NCBI GenBank assembly: GCA_027972325.1
Contig: JAPMOS010000210.1
Location: 1-51,284 of the forward strand
DNA: 51,284 nt
Reading direction: 5' to 3'
Origin: Paratrimastix pyriformis
Lineage: Eukaryota; Preaxostyla; Paratrimastigidae
The translations under genes and the position numbers were made by a program. Shown here piece after piece: positions 11,285-22,779 of the stretch. Within the stretch, counting starts at the first letter, position 1; every line of letters begins with the position of its first letter. The notes under the pieces were generated by a model that was given only the letters and a program-made list of their open reading frames with translations, was not told where the DNA came from and did not search any database.

Positions 11285-12230
11285 CATTCTATTCTCGATC
11301 GAGCCCGGCAGCATCTGCCGGCCCGAAAACTGCCGAAGCCAAAGCCTTTGCAGTGCCAACCGACTGGTGGAGATAATGTTTGGTGAGTGTCGCACCCTTG
11401 CGCGACCACCGAAACTGTGCAGACACAGCCAGCCCGTCAAGCCCAGTCGACGCTGCCTTCGAGGCCGCAGCGGCCCTGACAGAGTGCGGGCCCCACTCTT
11501 TGCCCAAAGCCTGCGGCCAGCATCAGCCGCTTGCCGCACGTTGTTGTGCATTTTTCCCCATTCTTGAGCTTCCACATCAGAGCTGGGGTGCACCGCTCTG
11601 GACGGCGGTCATTCAATTCAATCATCGCGCAGTGAAAACAGAGCAGTGGGTCAGCCTCGTTTCCTCCCATTTTTTGCATGACCCATTCCTTCTTTCTCCT
11701 TTCCTTGGGCAGGACTTTGAGTTCGCACATGTGGTCGCCATCAATGAGGCGAAGGTCCTCCAACCGTGCGGTGTTGAGGTCCGCCGCTCTCAGTCCGAGG
11801 GCCTCGCCCAACAGGACAATTTTTCCCAGGAGGTCGCGATGGTCCAGCTTGGAATTTGTCCCAAGTGATCTGAGATGGCGCCAGATGAGGTCCGTGTCGA
11901 AGGTTCCCTTCCTGACTGACACTGGCTTTGTCTTCTCCATCCCCGTCAAAACGGCCTTCACTGTGGCTGAGGTGCCTGGATCAGGCCTCCCGTGGAGGAG
12001 GAAGTAGCGAGCAATGGCGGATCTCTTTTCATCGCGGTGCTGGGCGCCCATTTCTTGCTACCTTCCGCTAGGAAGTTTGCCAGGTCTGTGTCCGTCGCTT
12101 GCAAGGTCTCCCGCTCATTTTTTCCCAAGTAGGCAGCAAACTGGGCAATGGCCGTATCGTAGTTTCTCTGAGTCTTGCTCTCGACCGAGTGAGCGATGAG
12201 CTGCCGGGCTGCCTCACTCAGTTGGTGGGG
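11285..12230 (-). pseudogene. Tyrosine recombinase part of DIRS 1
   Basis: A helical N-terminal SAM-like DNA-binding domain (KTQRNYDTAIAQFAAYLGKN) is followed by a catalytic domain with the first arginine region (GLRAADL), the H-x-x-R box (GPHSVRAAAASKAAS) and the C-terminal tryptophan/tyrosine region (FRWSRKGATLTKHYLHQ). These are hallmarks of phage-integrase-type recombinases used by DIRS elements to insert circular DNA. Part of a fossil element. Confidence 0.85.
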
Positions 12231-12234
12231 GGGT

Positions 12235-12770
12235 GAGTCCTCTCCCACGAGGTCAATAACGACAGGTCCAGCTGATGGAGCTTCCCCCACGTCTGCCTCG
12301 CTGTCGCGACCCTCGCCAGCTCCCCGCTGACATGAATCACCCTGCTCTGCCATCTGGGTGGCCCCGCTGGGGTCTGGTTCCGGGTGCGGCCCGGGAGGAA
12401 GAGGCAGTCCACCCGAGGGAGCGCCAGGGGGGGTGAGATCTGCATCCCCTGGGCCATTGGCCACCATGGGGCCGTGTCCCACTCTGGGATCAGGACTAAT
12501 GCTTCCCCTCTCTGATCCCGTAGGGCTGCCAGCACCCTCCCGATCATGGAGAAGGGCGGATTGAGCCACAAGGGCAGCCCCCGGAGGGGCTGGTGGAAGA
12601 AATCCACCCCCGAGCAACCCGGCTCGAGGACCCAACTCCACCACCTTGGCAACAGGTGGTTGCGCGCTGAGGCGAAGCCGTCCACCATGGGGCGGAAGCG
12701 CAGGTTCGTGACCAGCTGGAAGATCGCCGGATTGAGCATCCAATCCTCGCGCTCGACCTCTCTGGAGAGC
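12235..12770 (-). pseudogene. Dam-like methyltransferase domain of DIRS 1
   Basis: Follows RNase H and begins with the conserved DGFASARNHLLPRW stretch, then the catalytic-type motif LWLNPPFSMIG, then EWDTAPWWP. This matches the methyltransferase-like domain known between RNase H and recombinase in DIRS elements. Its role in those elements is unsettled. Confidence 0.75.
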
Positions 12771-12774
12771 TGGT

Positions 12775-13400
12775 CCGCCACTCCGTTGTCTTCCCCGGGA
12801 AGATACTCTGGGAGGAGAGTGATGTCCCACTGCTGACAGAGGTTGTGCAGTTTCTGGGTGCCCTCGGTCATGTCCACGCTCTTCCCCTTCCACTTCCCCA
12901 CGCAGGCAACAACTACCTTGTTGTCCGAGCGCCACTGGACCGTCTGGCCCTGCAAGTGGCTGTGGAGGAGAGCTACCGCCCTGATGCCCGCCTCCAGCTC
13001 GAGGCGATTCACCGAGGAGAATGTCTGCGTCTCCAGGAAGTCCTTCTCCCAGATTTCCCGTGCGTGGATCGGTTGCGGGGTGGCCTGCCCGCCTGCGGGG
13101 ATGGAGACTGCGCAGCGTCGCGCCCCATGCGTAGGCGCTTGCGTCGGTGGTCAGCTCCCACGCTGGGGGGACTGCCCTCCAGCACTGCTGACACTGGTCC
13201 TGGGGCACCATGGCCCACCAGTGGAGATCCGCTTTGGCTGCCTCGTCGAGGGTGGCCATGCCCTCCCAGCCGTGTGACCACACCGCACGTGACTTCACTC
13301 GGTCCAATCCCCTGGTGTGCAGGTGAGCGGCCTCGACGGCCGGGCGGAGCGAGGACAACTTGCCGATGATGCGGGCCAGTGCCCTGACGAGCAGTCTGTC
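12775..13400 (-). pseudogene. RNase H domain of DIRS 1
   Basis: The segment starting ELTTDASAYAWGATLR carries the first catalytic aspartate. The middle aspartate region WRSDNKVVVACVGK and the downstream EDNGVADQLSREVE with its aspartate fit the RNase H fold that removes RNA from RNA-DNA hybrids. It sits directly after the polymerase domain. Confidence 0.8.
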
Positions 13401-13404
13401 CTTT

Positions 13405-14240
13405 TTCATGAGGTTCCGACACTCCTGTCTGATCCCTCCATCTTCTCCACGGGGACCCGCACTGTCTGCGTCCTGGAGTCCAGCTGGAATCCCAAGAACT
13501 CGACGACCTGTGACGGGTTGGGGTCTGTCTTCTCCCAGTTCACAGTTAACCCCAGCTGGTGGAGGAAATACATCGCTGCTATCGTGTCCCTGCGTGCCTT
13601 CTGTGGGGACTGGGCCATGAAGAAGGTCGTCCAGGTAGAAGACTACCTGGACGCCTGCAGCCCGCATCACTCTCACCGCCTGTTTGATCAGTTTGGTGAA
13701 TGAGCGTGGGGCCACTGAGAGGCCGAACGGGAGTGCCGTCCACTGGAGTTCCCTCCCCTCCCAGCTGAAGCACAGGTATGGGATGAGGTGTGGTGCTACT
13801 CCCATGTGCAGGTAAGCGTTCGAAAGATCGACTTTCGTAAAGAACGTGCCCTGTGGGGCTAGTGGGAAGGCTGTCCCCAGCCCCTCCATCTTGAAATGGG
13901 GGCAATCGATCCGCCTGTTTAGTGCGGACAAGTCGATCACCACCCTCCATTTCAAGGAATGGGGCTTGGGGACGCCGAAGATCGGACTCTCCCACAATAA
14001 TTTGGTACCACACTCCTGGACTGCCCCGAGCGTTCCATACTCGCTCAAGACTGCCGAGACCTCCCTCTGCTCTCTGGTCCAAAATAGTGGACTCCGGCGA
14101 GCCAGCTGCTGGTCCCCGTTTCCAGTGTCCTTCCAGAACCTGCTATAAGAGGGGCTCGGCTTTCTGTGCTCTGCAGTGGTGCGGTGCATCCCACCGTTTT
14201 CTGGGAGTTCTGGGGCTCCTCGGTCTTGCTGGTTTGGCCC
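13405..14240 (-). pseudogene. Reverse transcriptase domain of DIRS 1
   Basis: Recognisable RT blocks are SPIFGVPKPHSLKWRVVIDL, the catalytic FFTKVDLSNAYLHM, LPFGLSVAPRSFTKL, the active-site VVFYLDDLLHG (a Y-x-D-D box variant) and VVEFLGFQLDSRT. Order and spacing match DIRS/Ty3-type polymerases. Part of a fossil; coding is not continuous through it. Confidence 0.88.
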
Positions 14241-14799
14241 ATTCTCGGGCGGCGCGACGGGATGCGCACTGGCGCAATCGGTGGGTCCCCCAACCAATGC
14301 CAGGTCAGACCCTCTTCCACCCAACTCTTCACCTCGAGTGGTAGTGGTAGGCTCAGCCAACGTGAGCGGTGTGGTTCGCGGTTCACTCGGCCCGCCAGAG
14401 GGCCCACCAATGGCGATCGCCTTTGAAATGAGGTCTGGATTTGTTTCACTGTGAGGTTTTTCATTTCTCCCCACTGGAAAAAATTCTAGGTCATGGACCT
14501 CCAAGACTTGGGTCTTTGCGGACTGGGCCTCACGGCCATTCTCGACTTCAGCGAATGCAATTGCGGCTTGCCGCTGTTCACTCTCTGCTGGTTCGGTTCG
14601 AGGTTTTTTATGCACTTCTGGTACATGGTCTGTGCTTTTGCTTTCGGTTTCCACCGACACCGAGGCACCGGTCGCTGATGCAGATGCAATTGCCTGCTGT
14701 CTTGCGGTGCGCTTCGCGGAGAACCGTGCCAGCCTGTTGAACGGTTTGTGGTGGACAATGGTCTGTGAAGACGCTGTCACTTTGGACACTTCGCACTGA

Positions 14800-15707
14800 C
14801 TCTTGCCATGCAATAGTGCGGCCCCCGAGGTGATCACCAGTCGGGAGCGGGACAGACCCTTGATCTCGACAGGACCGAAGAGGTCCTCGGAGACCTCGTT
14901 GAGAGCCGCGGCAGCTCCCTGGTCCGCCTCGGGTTCATCCTCATTCTCCTCATCACCACCACCAGACTTGGGCTTGAGGCCCTTGACGGCCAGCAGCTCT
15001 TGGCGGCCGGCGGCCCCTTGGCGGAGGGCATGGGCCAGGAGGGCCGCAGCGTCGAGGTGGGGCTCCATGGCGGCTCTCCGGGCCTCGGAGAGCTGCTCCG
15101 TCAGCATGACCAACCCGAGCTGGACGGCCTTGAGGGCGGCCTTCAGCTGGTCGGCGTTCAGCTGCGTGTCCTCGGACTCGGAGCCGAAGATACCCACGTA
15201 GCCATAGGCCAAGGCCCTGGTGGTGAGCTGGACCGTGTCCAACATGGACACCAGGCGGCCGTCAGCTGCCATAAGGTCTGTGGGGGCCCCGCGTGCGTGC
15301 ATGGCACTCTTGGGTGGGGCGTTGAGCACCTTGGGCTTCCCAAGAAGCTTAAGAGGAGGGAAGCGCTTGAGGATGGCCTTCACATAGGCCTTCTCCGGGT
15401 CTCGGAGGGCGTGGTGTTGCTGGGCCAGGAAACTCTCAGGGACGAGGTCCCTGAGGAACGCGCGCTGCAGCTCAGCGTCAACACCCGAGCCCAGGCAGGC
15501 CAGCGGGTCGGCCTCTTGACGACGCGCCTCTTCAAAGGACAAGACTTCCGGATGGGCCGGGTCAAGCGGGTGCTCGAAGGCATCCGGCGAGGACCAGAAG
15601 GCGGCTGCCAAGGTCGGCGTGGGAAGGAACTGGTCCTTGGAAGGAGCCGACTCTGCCGCCGCTGGTGGTGCTTCTTGTTGTTGTTGTTGTTGATCTTGTT
15701 GTTGCAT
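14800..15707 (-). pseudogene. Gag-like N-terminal part of DIRS 1
   Basis: Starts with a Gln-rich leader (MQQQDQQQQQQEAPPA), then about 230 residues of Ala/Leu-rich helical sequence, an acidic linker, and a basic region before the polymerase. Position and composition fit the gag-like first domain of DIRS elements, which are poorly conserved in sequence, so the call rests mainly on position. Confidence 0.55.
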
Positions 15708-15786
15708 AGTAACGAGTAATGCTTGGTTGTCTTGAAACCAATAAAAAGTGGTAACGCAAAATTTTTGCTTTTCTCAGTCGGGTTCG

Positions 15787-15905
15787 ACGAAGAAAACGAC
15801 GGGGTGATGTGGACTATTTTCAGTTTTATTTTTTATTATTATTATTCTTTGAAAGTCGGGTGAATACGAAGACTAGTCATGAGCACAGCCCCCCCTTACC
15901 GATGA
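15787..15905 (-). repeat. DIRS 1 inverted terminal repeat (5' side)
   Basis: Reverse complement of 10303-10425. The outer extension runs to 15949 (ending ctactttggacggaagat) and is found inverted in the internal complementary region. The short AT-rich stretch between this repeat and the first coding part (about 15710-15786) would hold the leader or promoter. Confidence 0.9.
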
Positions 15906-15949
15906 GTAGCTCTCATTCTTCCTACTTTGGACGGAAGATAGGGGCACGA

Positions 15950-17464
15950 TTAGAGGCCGATCCACCAAAAAAAGAGCATTGTCAGACCGGTGCGAGCCGT
16001 CGACCACCTGGTATCGAGCCTCGTCCAGGGCCGACGTTTGGACGATTATGCTGAACAGGACGGCCGCTCCCAGCTTCTCGAACCATTCCACAATTGCTCC
16101 GAGGCGCTCGTAGGCAAGGGGCCGGGCGAGGCTCGGGCAGGGGTCGATGGAGCTCAGCAGCACATGGGCCCTCTTGCCGTGGCACTTTTCCGACAGAGAG
16201 AGATCGAAGAGCCCCCCCCTAACAACCCGAACAAAGCGAAAGGAATGTGCAGTCAGTAACTTGTTCAAAAAAAGGGAAACGATGAAAACAGGTCACGAGT
16301 GGTGGGAGGAGGCAGGGTGGCGCGCAAGGTACGCATTGACGATATCAACGACGGACTGCATTACTTGGCGAGCGGGGTGGGAGGAGGGAGGGTGGCGCGC
16401 AAGGTACGCATTGACGAGATCAACGACGGACTGCAGTACTTGGCGAGCGGCCTCCGGGGAGAAGTCGTCCGGGTCGGTCGGCCGGGCCCGCTTGCGCTCG
16501 GCCTTCGCCTTGGGTTCGGGGCACGGCCGCCCTCGTCCGACGACGAGGAGGAGATCTCCACTGGGGCCGGGTGCTTGTGCCGGTGCCGCGGCCTGGCGTC
16601 CTCCTGGGGGCGTCGTCCGAGCCTTCGCCTCCGCAGCCTCCTTGGCCTCATGAGGGCGGCCCAGGCTTCCGGCGGGTCGGTGGCGGGGGCCGGGGCCGCG
16701 GCCTTCGCCTCCTTGGCGGCCTCCTTCTTGGACTTGGCGGCCACCGGGGCCGCCTTCTTGCCTTCTTCGGGGCCTCGCGATCCTTCTTGGGCTTGGCGGC
16801 CGCCGGGGCCGCCTTCTTGGGCTTGGGCGGGCTCGGCACATCATCGTCGTCCAGGATTCTGAAATCCAAAAAGAATCAGCTGGGAAGGCCAGAACCCGCT
16901 CCGACAGACGGCCGAGCGGCTCCAGTTCCCTTGTCCTTGTGCTCGACGGCGCCAGAGGCGGGCGTCGTCGGACGGGCGGTCAGGGCGGTCGGGGCCTTCG
17001 GGGCGGTAGGGGTCGGGGCAGGGGCGCTCCTGGTGCGGTGTGCGTGGCGGCGGGGCGGGAGACCTAACAAAGAACGAATTTAGCACCGAGCCGGAGGTGC
17101 GATGCAAATACGGACGAGGGCTCCTCGCGTTCGGGCTCGTCCTCCTCCCCACCGATGTCGAGGAGGAGGTCTTTACCGGCGGAATCAGGTGAGGACGGCC
17201 GGAAAAGGCCGTCAAAAGTCTGTCGAATCAGCTCCAGATGGTAGGGCGTCATGAGCCCCGCGCCCAACGGCTGGGTGAGGGAGGAGAGGCGTCGACGGAA
17301 GCTATGACAACAAGTTTCGGGAAAACGAGGGAGCGAGTAAAAACAAACCAATTGATCGCCTGGTAACCCTCGGCCCATTTCGGGGGGTCCTGGCCGATCG
17401 CACCCTCGCAATACTCAATGGCTTCTTGGGGGGTGTGGAACTGGTTCCAATCGATCGAGTTCAT
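15950..17464 (-). pseudogene. Unrecognised Lys/Ala-rich cargo genes of the giant element (fossil)
   Basis: The cargo continues on the upstream side of the DIRS insertion. A clear start lies at 17464 (MNSIDWNQFHTPQEAIEYCE) with a short helical protein. Next is an acidic stretch (LLLDIGGEEDEPEREE) and then a strongly basic Lys/Ala/Pro-rich region (KAAPAAAKPKKDREAPKK) resembling histone-H1-like or DNA-compaction tails, ending in a region with the twice-repeated SVVD-VNAYLARHP helix. The part nearest the insertion (IDPCPSLARPLAYERLGAIV) is protein-like but unrecognised. Short GT...AG gaps suggest introns. No known family is assigned; basic tails are also common in capsid-associated proteins, but that is speculation. 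Confidence 0.4.
16301..16449. repeat. Two tandem ~75-bp repeats
   Basis: Two units starting at gtgggaggagg and ending at ttggcgagcg are almost identical. In the minus-strand reading each encodes one copy of a short helix. The unit length preserves the helix but the frame context differs. Confidence 0.8.
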
Positions 17465-17598
17465 CTGAAAACGGCAAAAAGGCGCGTTAACAAAGGTTAG
17501 AACCCGGGGTAAGGTCCACCTCGCGAGTTGAATGAGAACACCACCACCTCGAAAAATTCGATGTCAGAACACCACCTCGAAAAATTCGATTTCTATTG

Positions 17599-17625
17599 AA
17601 AATCCATACCGCCGGTATGGATTTT
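17599..17625. other. Perfect hairpin at the inner edge of the right arm
   Basis: aaaatccatacc and ggtatggatttt form a 12-bp stem around gcc. It follows two copies of ctcgaaaaattcgat (17536-17592). It lies between the first cargo gene and the right arm, so it could be a promoter-side or terminator-side structure. Confidence 0.6.
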
Positions 17626-17696
17626 AGTACCCCCGACAAACATCGCGATCCGGGTTCTGATGATGTAAATCGATGAGTTTCATCGAAAAAACACTT

Positions 17697-20600
17697 GAGT
17701 GAATTCTCTCCAATCTCTAGACCTAGCAGTGCCGAAATCCCCAAAGTTGTTTCTGACCTGACCGCCAGCTTGTTGGGACCTCTCGATCCCCGAGCGTGGG
17801 ACCCGTGGGTGCACAAGTATGCGCGCGTCCCTGACGTCTCACAGTTTGTTGTTGTTTCTGACCCTGTACGGTCTGTGTGAGGGTGTGGGCGCAGACAAAC
17901 ACAGGCCCGCCCAACCAAATGCTCTCAGTATAGTTCGCGTCCGTGTGTGAAGTGTGATCCCACTCCAGGCAGGACAGCACCGCAGAGCACCGAGTAGGGG
18001 AGCAGAAATACTATGGAATAATGCCACCCGGCTGTGGGCAAGGCGGACAAGTGCACTGTTCTCAGCCTTGCCTGTGAATGGACAGAGTGACCCCAAGCAG
18101 GAGTGATCGTGATGGGTCCAAGACAGGGATGCTCGCCCTCCCGGGACGGAGCCGCCCCATCATGGCCCTCGGAGGTGGGGATGGGATGAGCCGGAATGAT
18201 GGGCAGGGACTGGAAGGTGTACGTGGGTGCTGAGGGCACGCACTCGGAGGAGGGAGAGTGCGCAGAGATCACGAGTGGTGTTTCACCCAAGAGGGCGGAG
18301 AGAGGATGCGACGACAGACTTTCCTCTCTGCTCCCGTCAAGCTTGCCCGACGTCTCGTGCCCAGGCTGAGAGTTGAACGGGGTATTTGTAGAGCGCCCTC
18401 GGCCGCTGGCGCCTAGTCCCACCACCCTTCGCCGGGTGGAAGCTGCGGCTGCACCACCTTCATTTGGGGCCCCACTTGTAGAGCGCCGGACCCCTGGGGC
18501 GCTCCTCCCGTGCCCCAATGGGGGTCCCAAAGGGAACGGCCGCCAGTGTGTCAGTCTCATCGATCGGGTGTAGGGGACGAGGACGTGCGTTCGTTGACCC
18601 GACGCTCACATTTTGCAAAGGAGCAGGCAGTCCCCAATCCGCGCGAAGAACCCCGCAACGAGACCCCGATGTGCATGGCCGAAGTGGGGCACTCGCCCCT
18701 TTCAGCATGGATGCCCTGGCCACAGAAGAGCCAACGTGTGAGTTCAGGACGCTCACGATCTTGGGCTTGGGCAACTGAGGAGTTGTTGAGCAGCCCGTGG
18801 GTCATGGGAGCCTTTCTGGTGGGGTCCGCGGTGAGCATGACTCTTGTCCGGGCGATGTTGTCCCCGGGAGGAACGGTACCAGGGACACTCCCGTCGGGTG
18901 TTGTGGGTCCAATGGGCCAGGAGAAGAGGACAACTGCGATGACCTCACGCTCGTCTCTACGCACCCAGAGTCAGGGAAGGGCTCTTTCACGAAGCCAGAC
19001 TTTGTAACGAGGCACTCCGTCACACGTTCCATTCTCCTTCACGTGTGTCGGGTACCTGACCGCTCACATTTTTGCAAAGGGGGAGCCAGTCCCCAGGCCA
19101 GATGCAGACCCCGTCACGAGGGGTGGACAACCCTGGTGTGCATGGTCGAAGTAGAGAATTCGACAGTGGGGCCTATGTGTGTGTCCTGGAAGCTCGCGAT
19201 CCTGGACTTGAGGAAAGACAGACCCGTTCCCTAGAACACGTCTCCTCCTCTTGGGGGACATCTGTTAGATCAGGCCCTTCCCCCCCCCCAGGGGGAACGT
19301 CATGCTCACCCGGTCCCGCGCGGGGTGGTGGCCCAGGCATGTCGAGCACACGATGCTTCCCTCCTAAACGTATTTCGTGTGAAAGAGCAACGGGGGGTGT
19401 TTCCCTCGGTTCCGAAAGAGTATAAGACCTCTGAAACGTGGTGTGGCGACCGCCATGGTTCCATGTGGGACATGGAGTCCGGACCGAGTCATCGTGTCTC
19501 CGATCCGAAACCGGGGAGTTGGCTGCTCCCTGGTGCGCGCCCAAAATAGATGAAGCTCCTCTCTTGCAACCGCCAGTGTGTGTTGAAGAGGGAGAAGCTC
19601 GCAGTGTGCGTTGTTGTAAAATCCTGCGAGTTGTGCCGCAGGAACGTGCGCGCCTGTGTGCCCGCAGATCATCAGGGCCATGAGTCGGCTCCCTGGTCGA
19701 ACGGTGCGTGGTGGACATGGGACCTCCTGCCTTGCCCCGCGACAACATGGGCTCCGCGACAACACGGCCACGCGAAGATGGTCGAAGCCAAACGTTCTGG
19801 CGAAGTGAGAGGTTCGAAGTGGGAGGTTTGCCCTCTGGCACAAAGAATGGCCACGGAATGAAGAGGGCGACGTGAAGATGCCAAGTGCAGACCCACAAGA
19901 CAACTGGTCGATTGTTCAGAAGTGACTCGGAGCGTTCGCTATATTCTCCCTCCCGAGCGACCAGGTCAATCAACCCCAGATGGAAGACCGGCTTGAGAAG
20001 AACTTGAGCGCGAAATGAGTTGCGCGCGTGACCAGTAATCGTGCGAATTTCAGAGTCACACGTGGACTCAACGCTGATAGCGGAGGTCATCCACTGACGT
20101 GGGCCCAGAGCGAGTGCACGGGCGTCCCTCGCCGGATAACCGTTGACCCAGCATTCCATTCATCTCATTGTTCGATCCTGAAAAACCCATGAAGGATTTT
20201 GGCCTGAAATATTTGCCAACCAGGTGTTTCGACAGACTGAGTGGCTCCGCAGAGTCTGAGACATGGCCAGAAGAGAGACCACCAGCATTTCCGAGATCCT
20301 CTAAGCCGCCTGTCAAATGACACTGGTGATGAAATTCCTTCAAAGGAATTGAACAGACTGTATGAAAAAGTTTGTTGTTGTGCCAAACGAGCACCGTGGG
20401 GTCGAACGAACAGAGTATCGAACTGATTCGTCAGCCCTTTCAACCGCAAAGTCAAATCGACCAGTGAATAAATTCCTTCAAAGGAATTAAACAGACTGTA
20501 CAACAGAGGTTGCTGGCGTGTCGAACGAGCCCCGTGGGGCCGAATGAGCAGAGTATCAAACTGATTCGCTCAAAACGTGACGTGGTGGTCTGGTGGGTCT

Positions 20601-21582
20601 GTCAGTGAACGTATGTATCAAGGTTGCTTTGAAACTGAACCGACACCTCAAGCAGGCATCCTTCGTCCCGAAGCAATGAGTATTCCAGCGCATGTCACGG
20701 TGACCAGGCACCAACGAACAGTGCCATTCCAAAGGAAACTGGGGTGATACCCCAACCGAAAGTCTTTGCGGAGGATGGCGCAAATTGGCCCAAGCCCAAC
20801 GAGCTCAGCCAGTTCAAAGTTGCACGCAGGACGGTCACGAAAACGGAATAAAGACTATCTTTCTTTGCTTTTCCGTTTTGGTTTTTTTTTTCTGATCTTT
20901 GTTTGGAAGTTTTTGTTTCCTTCCGTTTTTGGTTTGTAAAAAACAAAATATAAAGCGAGTGCTATTGTGACGCCACAGACCCGGAAAGGAGGACCCAGAT
21001 TCTGAGATTCCAGGTGATTCTTCTCCAGTCCGTCCGGGAGAGTTGAGAGGCCGGCAAAAGGGCCTGTAACCCTCACAAAGTAAAACGCGGCGACCCACGA
21101 GGAGGTGGGAAGAGAGACGCGATGAGTTGATCAATGAGATCAGTCGTTCAAGGCTACAAGGCAGGGGTTGAAAAGTGACAAGGCGGCCTTGAAAAATCAA
21201 TTGAAATAAGGCCAGCACTTTCAGAGCGCCAAAGGAGCGGCACGTTGGCCGACATCTCTTAGATCATTCCAAAAGTCAACCCAACTCGACGAAACAAAAT
21301 GCAAGGTCTTCAGAGCTCTCGAGTAACTATTCGAAAATTCTTGAAAAAGCATAGAAACCCGAAAACCCGGGAATAAAAGATGCGTTGCGATTTGCTTATT
21401 GCGCAAAAGGACAAGTCGACTGCCGGCACTGACATGACATGTCAAATTCTTTTTGATAAATTTTTGGATGTCAGTGCCGTTTTGCGTGCTTGCTGTGCAA
21501 GTGTTCACTCTTTCTTGGTTTGGGTTTGTTTGGGGCTATCCCACGAAGGCTGTCCCTCGTTCTCCGAACTCGTGAAGGAGAA
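17697..21582 (+). repeat. Right long inverted arm (outer end at 21582)
   Basis: Inverted copy of 1-3852. It begins at gaattctctccaatctctag, where the left arm is still matched, and ends at cgaactcgtgaaggagaa. It is about 30 bp longer than the left copy because of small indels. Its inner edge lacks the ccgccagcaagc block that the left arm and the third copy share, so the inner boundary differs slightly between the two arms. Unrelated DIRS sequence follows directly after 21582. Confidence 0.9.
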
Positions 21583-21739
21583 GTGATCACACCCTCGCAG
21601 GCGTCGTCGCCAGCACTCGGAGAGGCAGTCTGTATGAGCCCTACCGCACAGTCACTCTCACACTCAGAGCAGGACAAGGCAACAAAGCCCGTGGGGCTCG
21701 GGGCGGGCCTGGGGGTCCAGTCCAGGCTCTGACGGGTCG

Positions 21740-22750
21740 ATGGAGGGAACATCACCCAGGGAGACTCGCGGCATGGGAACACTACCCACCGGAACCCTCC
21801 GCGCGAGGACATTACCCCAGGTGAGGCAGGCACTCACCGGAGAGACCCCCGAAGAGGGGCAGCACACGGTGCTGACGGAAGGACATGCGGAGGCGATCTC
21901 GTCGGGCAAACCTGAAACCCTCATGGAGGTCTGCGAGGTTGGGGACTCGGAACAGCAACTCACACCCCAGGTTAGCGTCGTCACCTCAGCGGGGCGAGCG
22001 TCACCCAAGGAGGTCCCGAACGTGGGGGGCTACACAGAGACCGGCGAGAAGGATCCGCCGACCTTGGGCGAGGGGTTTGTGAACCCGAGACGGACCGATA
22101 CACAGTCAGAGGCGGTCACACTCCCCAATGCGGGGACACGCGGGGAGGTCTGCGAGGCAGGGTCCCGGAAACACCCACTCACACGTTCCGCTAGCGTTGG
22201 CGGTGAAGCTCATGCACCTCAGTGGCGGAGGCAGCGACTCGCGTCCCCACCACCCCCTCCGGTACGGGTGCGGGGGTGGGGGGGACCAGGCGCCCCTGGG
22301 GGTGGCGCCGATAAAAGTAACCCCCAAAACGGCCAGATCAAATGGCAGGGCAAGACCTACCTGGCCCGGGAGTGGGACCAGAGCAAGGGAGGGCGGCAGC
22401 AGTCTGTCCAGCACACCTGCACCACCCGTCATGCACTCCCTCACCTCTACGCCCCGTCTTGTCCCCGCTCTCCCCCACAACCCCGTCACGGGACCGGAGG
22501 AGGGTGCCAAGTCCCGGGAGGGCAGGCACCCAACTCGGGAACCCACTCACCCCCCACCCCTCAGGGGAAACTCTGCCTCACCCCATAACACGGCCCGAGG
22601 GGCTCAGCTCGGGGAGGGACAGTCCCAACCCCTGGGGGAGGGACCCTTCCTTCTCGGACTGGACCCTCAATGGGACCGGGAGCAGGCCAAACTGCGGCTG
22701 CTGGCACAGCACCCACCTCGGGGACCACTGGCAGGCAGGCTGGCTCGGCA
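21740..22750 (+). pseudogene. Gag-like or linker region of DIRS 2
   Basis: Hydrophilic sequence rich in Gly, Pro, Thr and Glu between the truncated left end and the polymerase. No family is recognised. By position it would be the C-terminal gag-like region or linker. Confidence 0.35.
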
Positions 22751-22779
22751 CCGGGAGGAGTGGTTGGCCCTCAGACCAC

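Larger units (their letters stand above)
10293..15949 (-). mobile_element. DIRS retrotransposon 1, nested in the giant element (fossil)
   Basis: The ends are defined by DIRS architecture. Inverted terminal repeats lie at about 10303-10425 and 15787-15905. An internal complementary region at about 11160-11260 contains the inverse of both outer ends fused together. Minus-strand parts in order are gag-like, reverse transcriptase, RNase H, Dam-like methyltransferase and tyrosine recombinase. DIRS elements integrate through the recombinase, usually without target duplication, and none is evident. The length of 5.66 kb is normal. Structure is nearly complete, but the coding region has a handful of breaks (roughly three to five), so it looks dead yet fairly young. 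It interrupts the minus-strand cargo of the surrounding element. Confidence 0.88.
1..21582. mobile_element. Giant inverted-repeat element with rve integrase (Polinton/Ginger-like, family uncertain)
   Basis: Two arms of about 3.9 kb at 1-3852 and 17697-21582 are near-identical reverse complements and enclose about 13.8 kb. Without the nested DIRS element the unit is about 16 kb, within the usual Polinton range, although the arms are far longer than typical Polinton terminal repeats. All recognisable cargo is on the minus strand: integrase, DNA methyltransferase and unrecognised charged proteins. The rve integrase plus terminal inverted repeats fits Polinton/Maverick or Ginger DNA elements. PolB, capsid, cysteine protease and packaging ATPase were looked for and not recognised. 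The element is a fossil: it is interrupted by another element and its cargo is split over several frames, with several breaks that cannot be told apart from introns by eye. High similarity between the arms suggests recent insertion or arm homogenisation. The left flank, and so any target-site duplication, lies outside the window. Confidence 0.6.
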
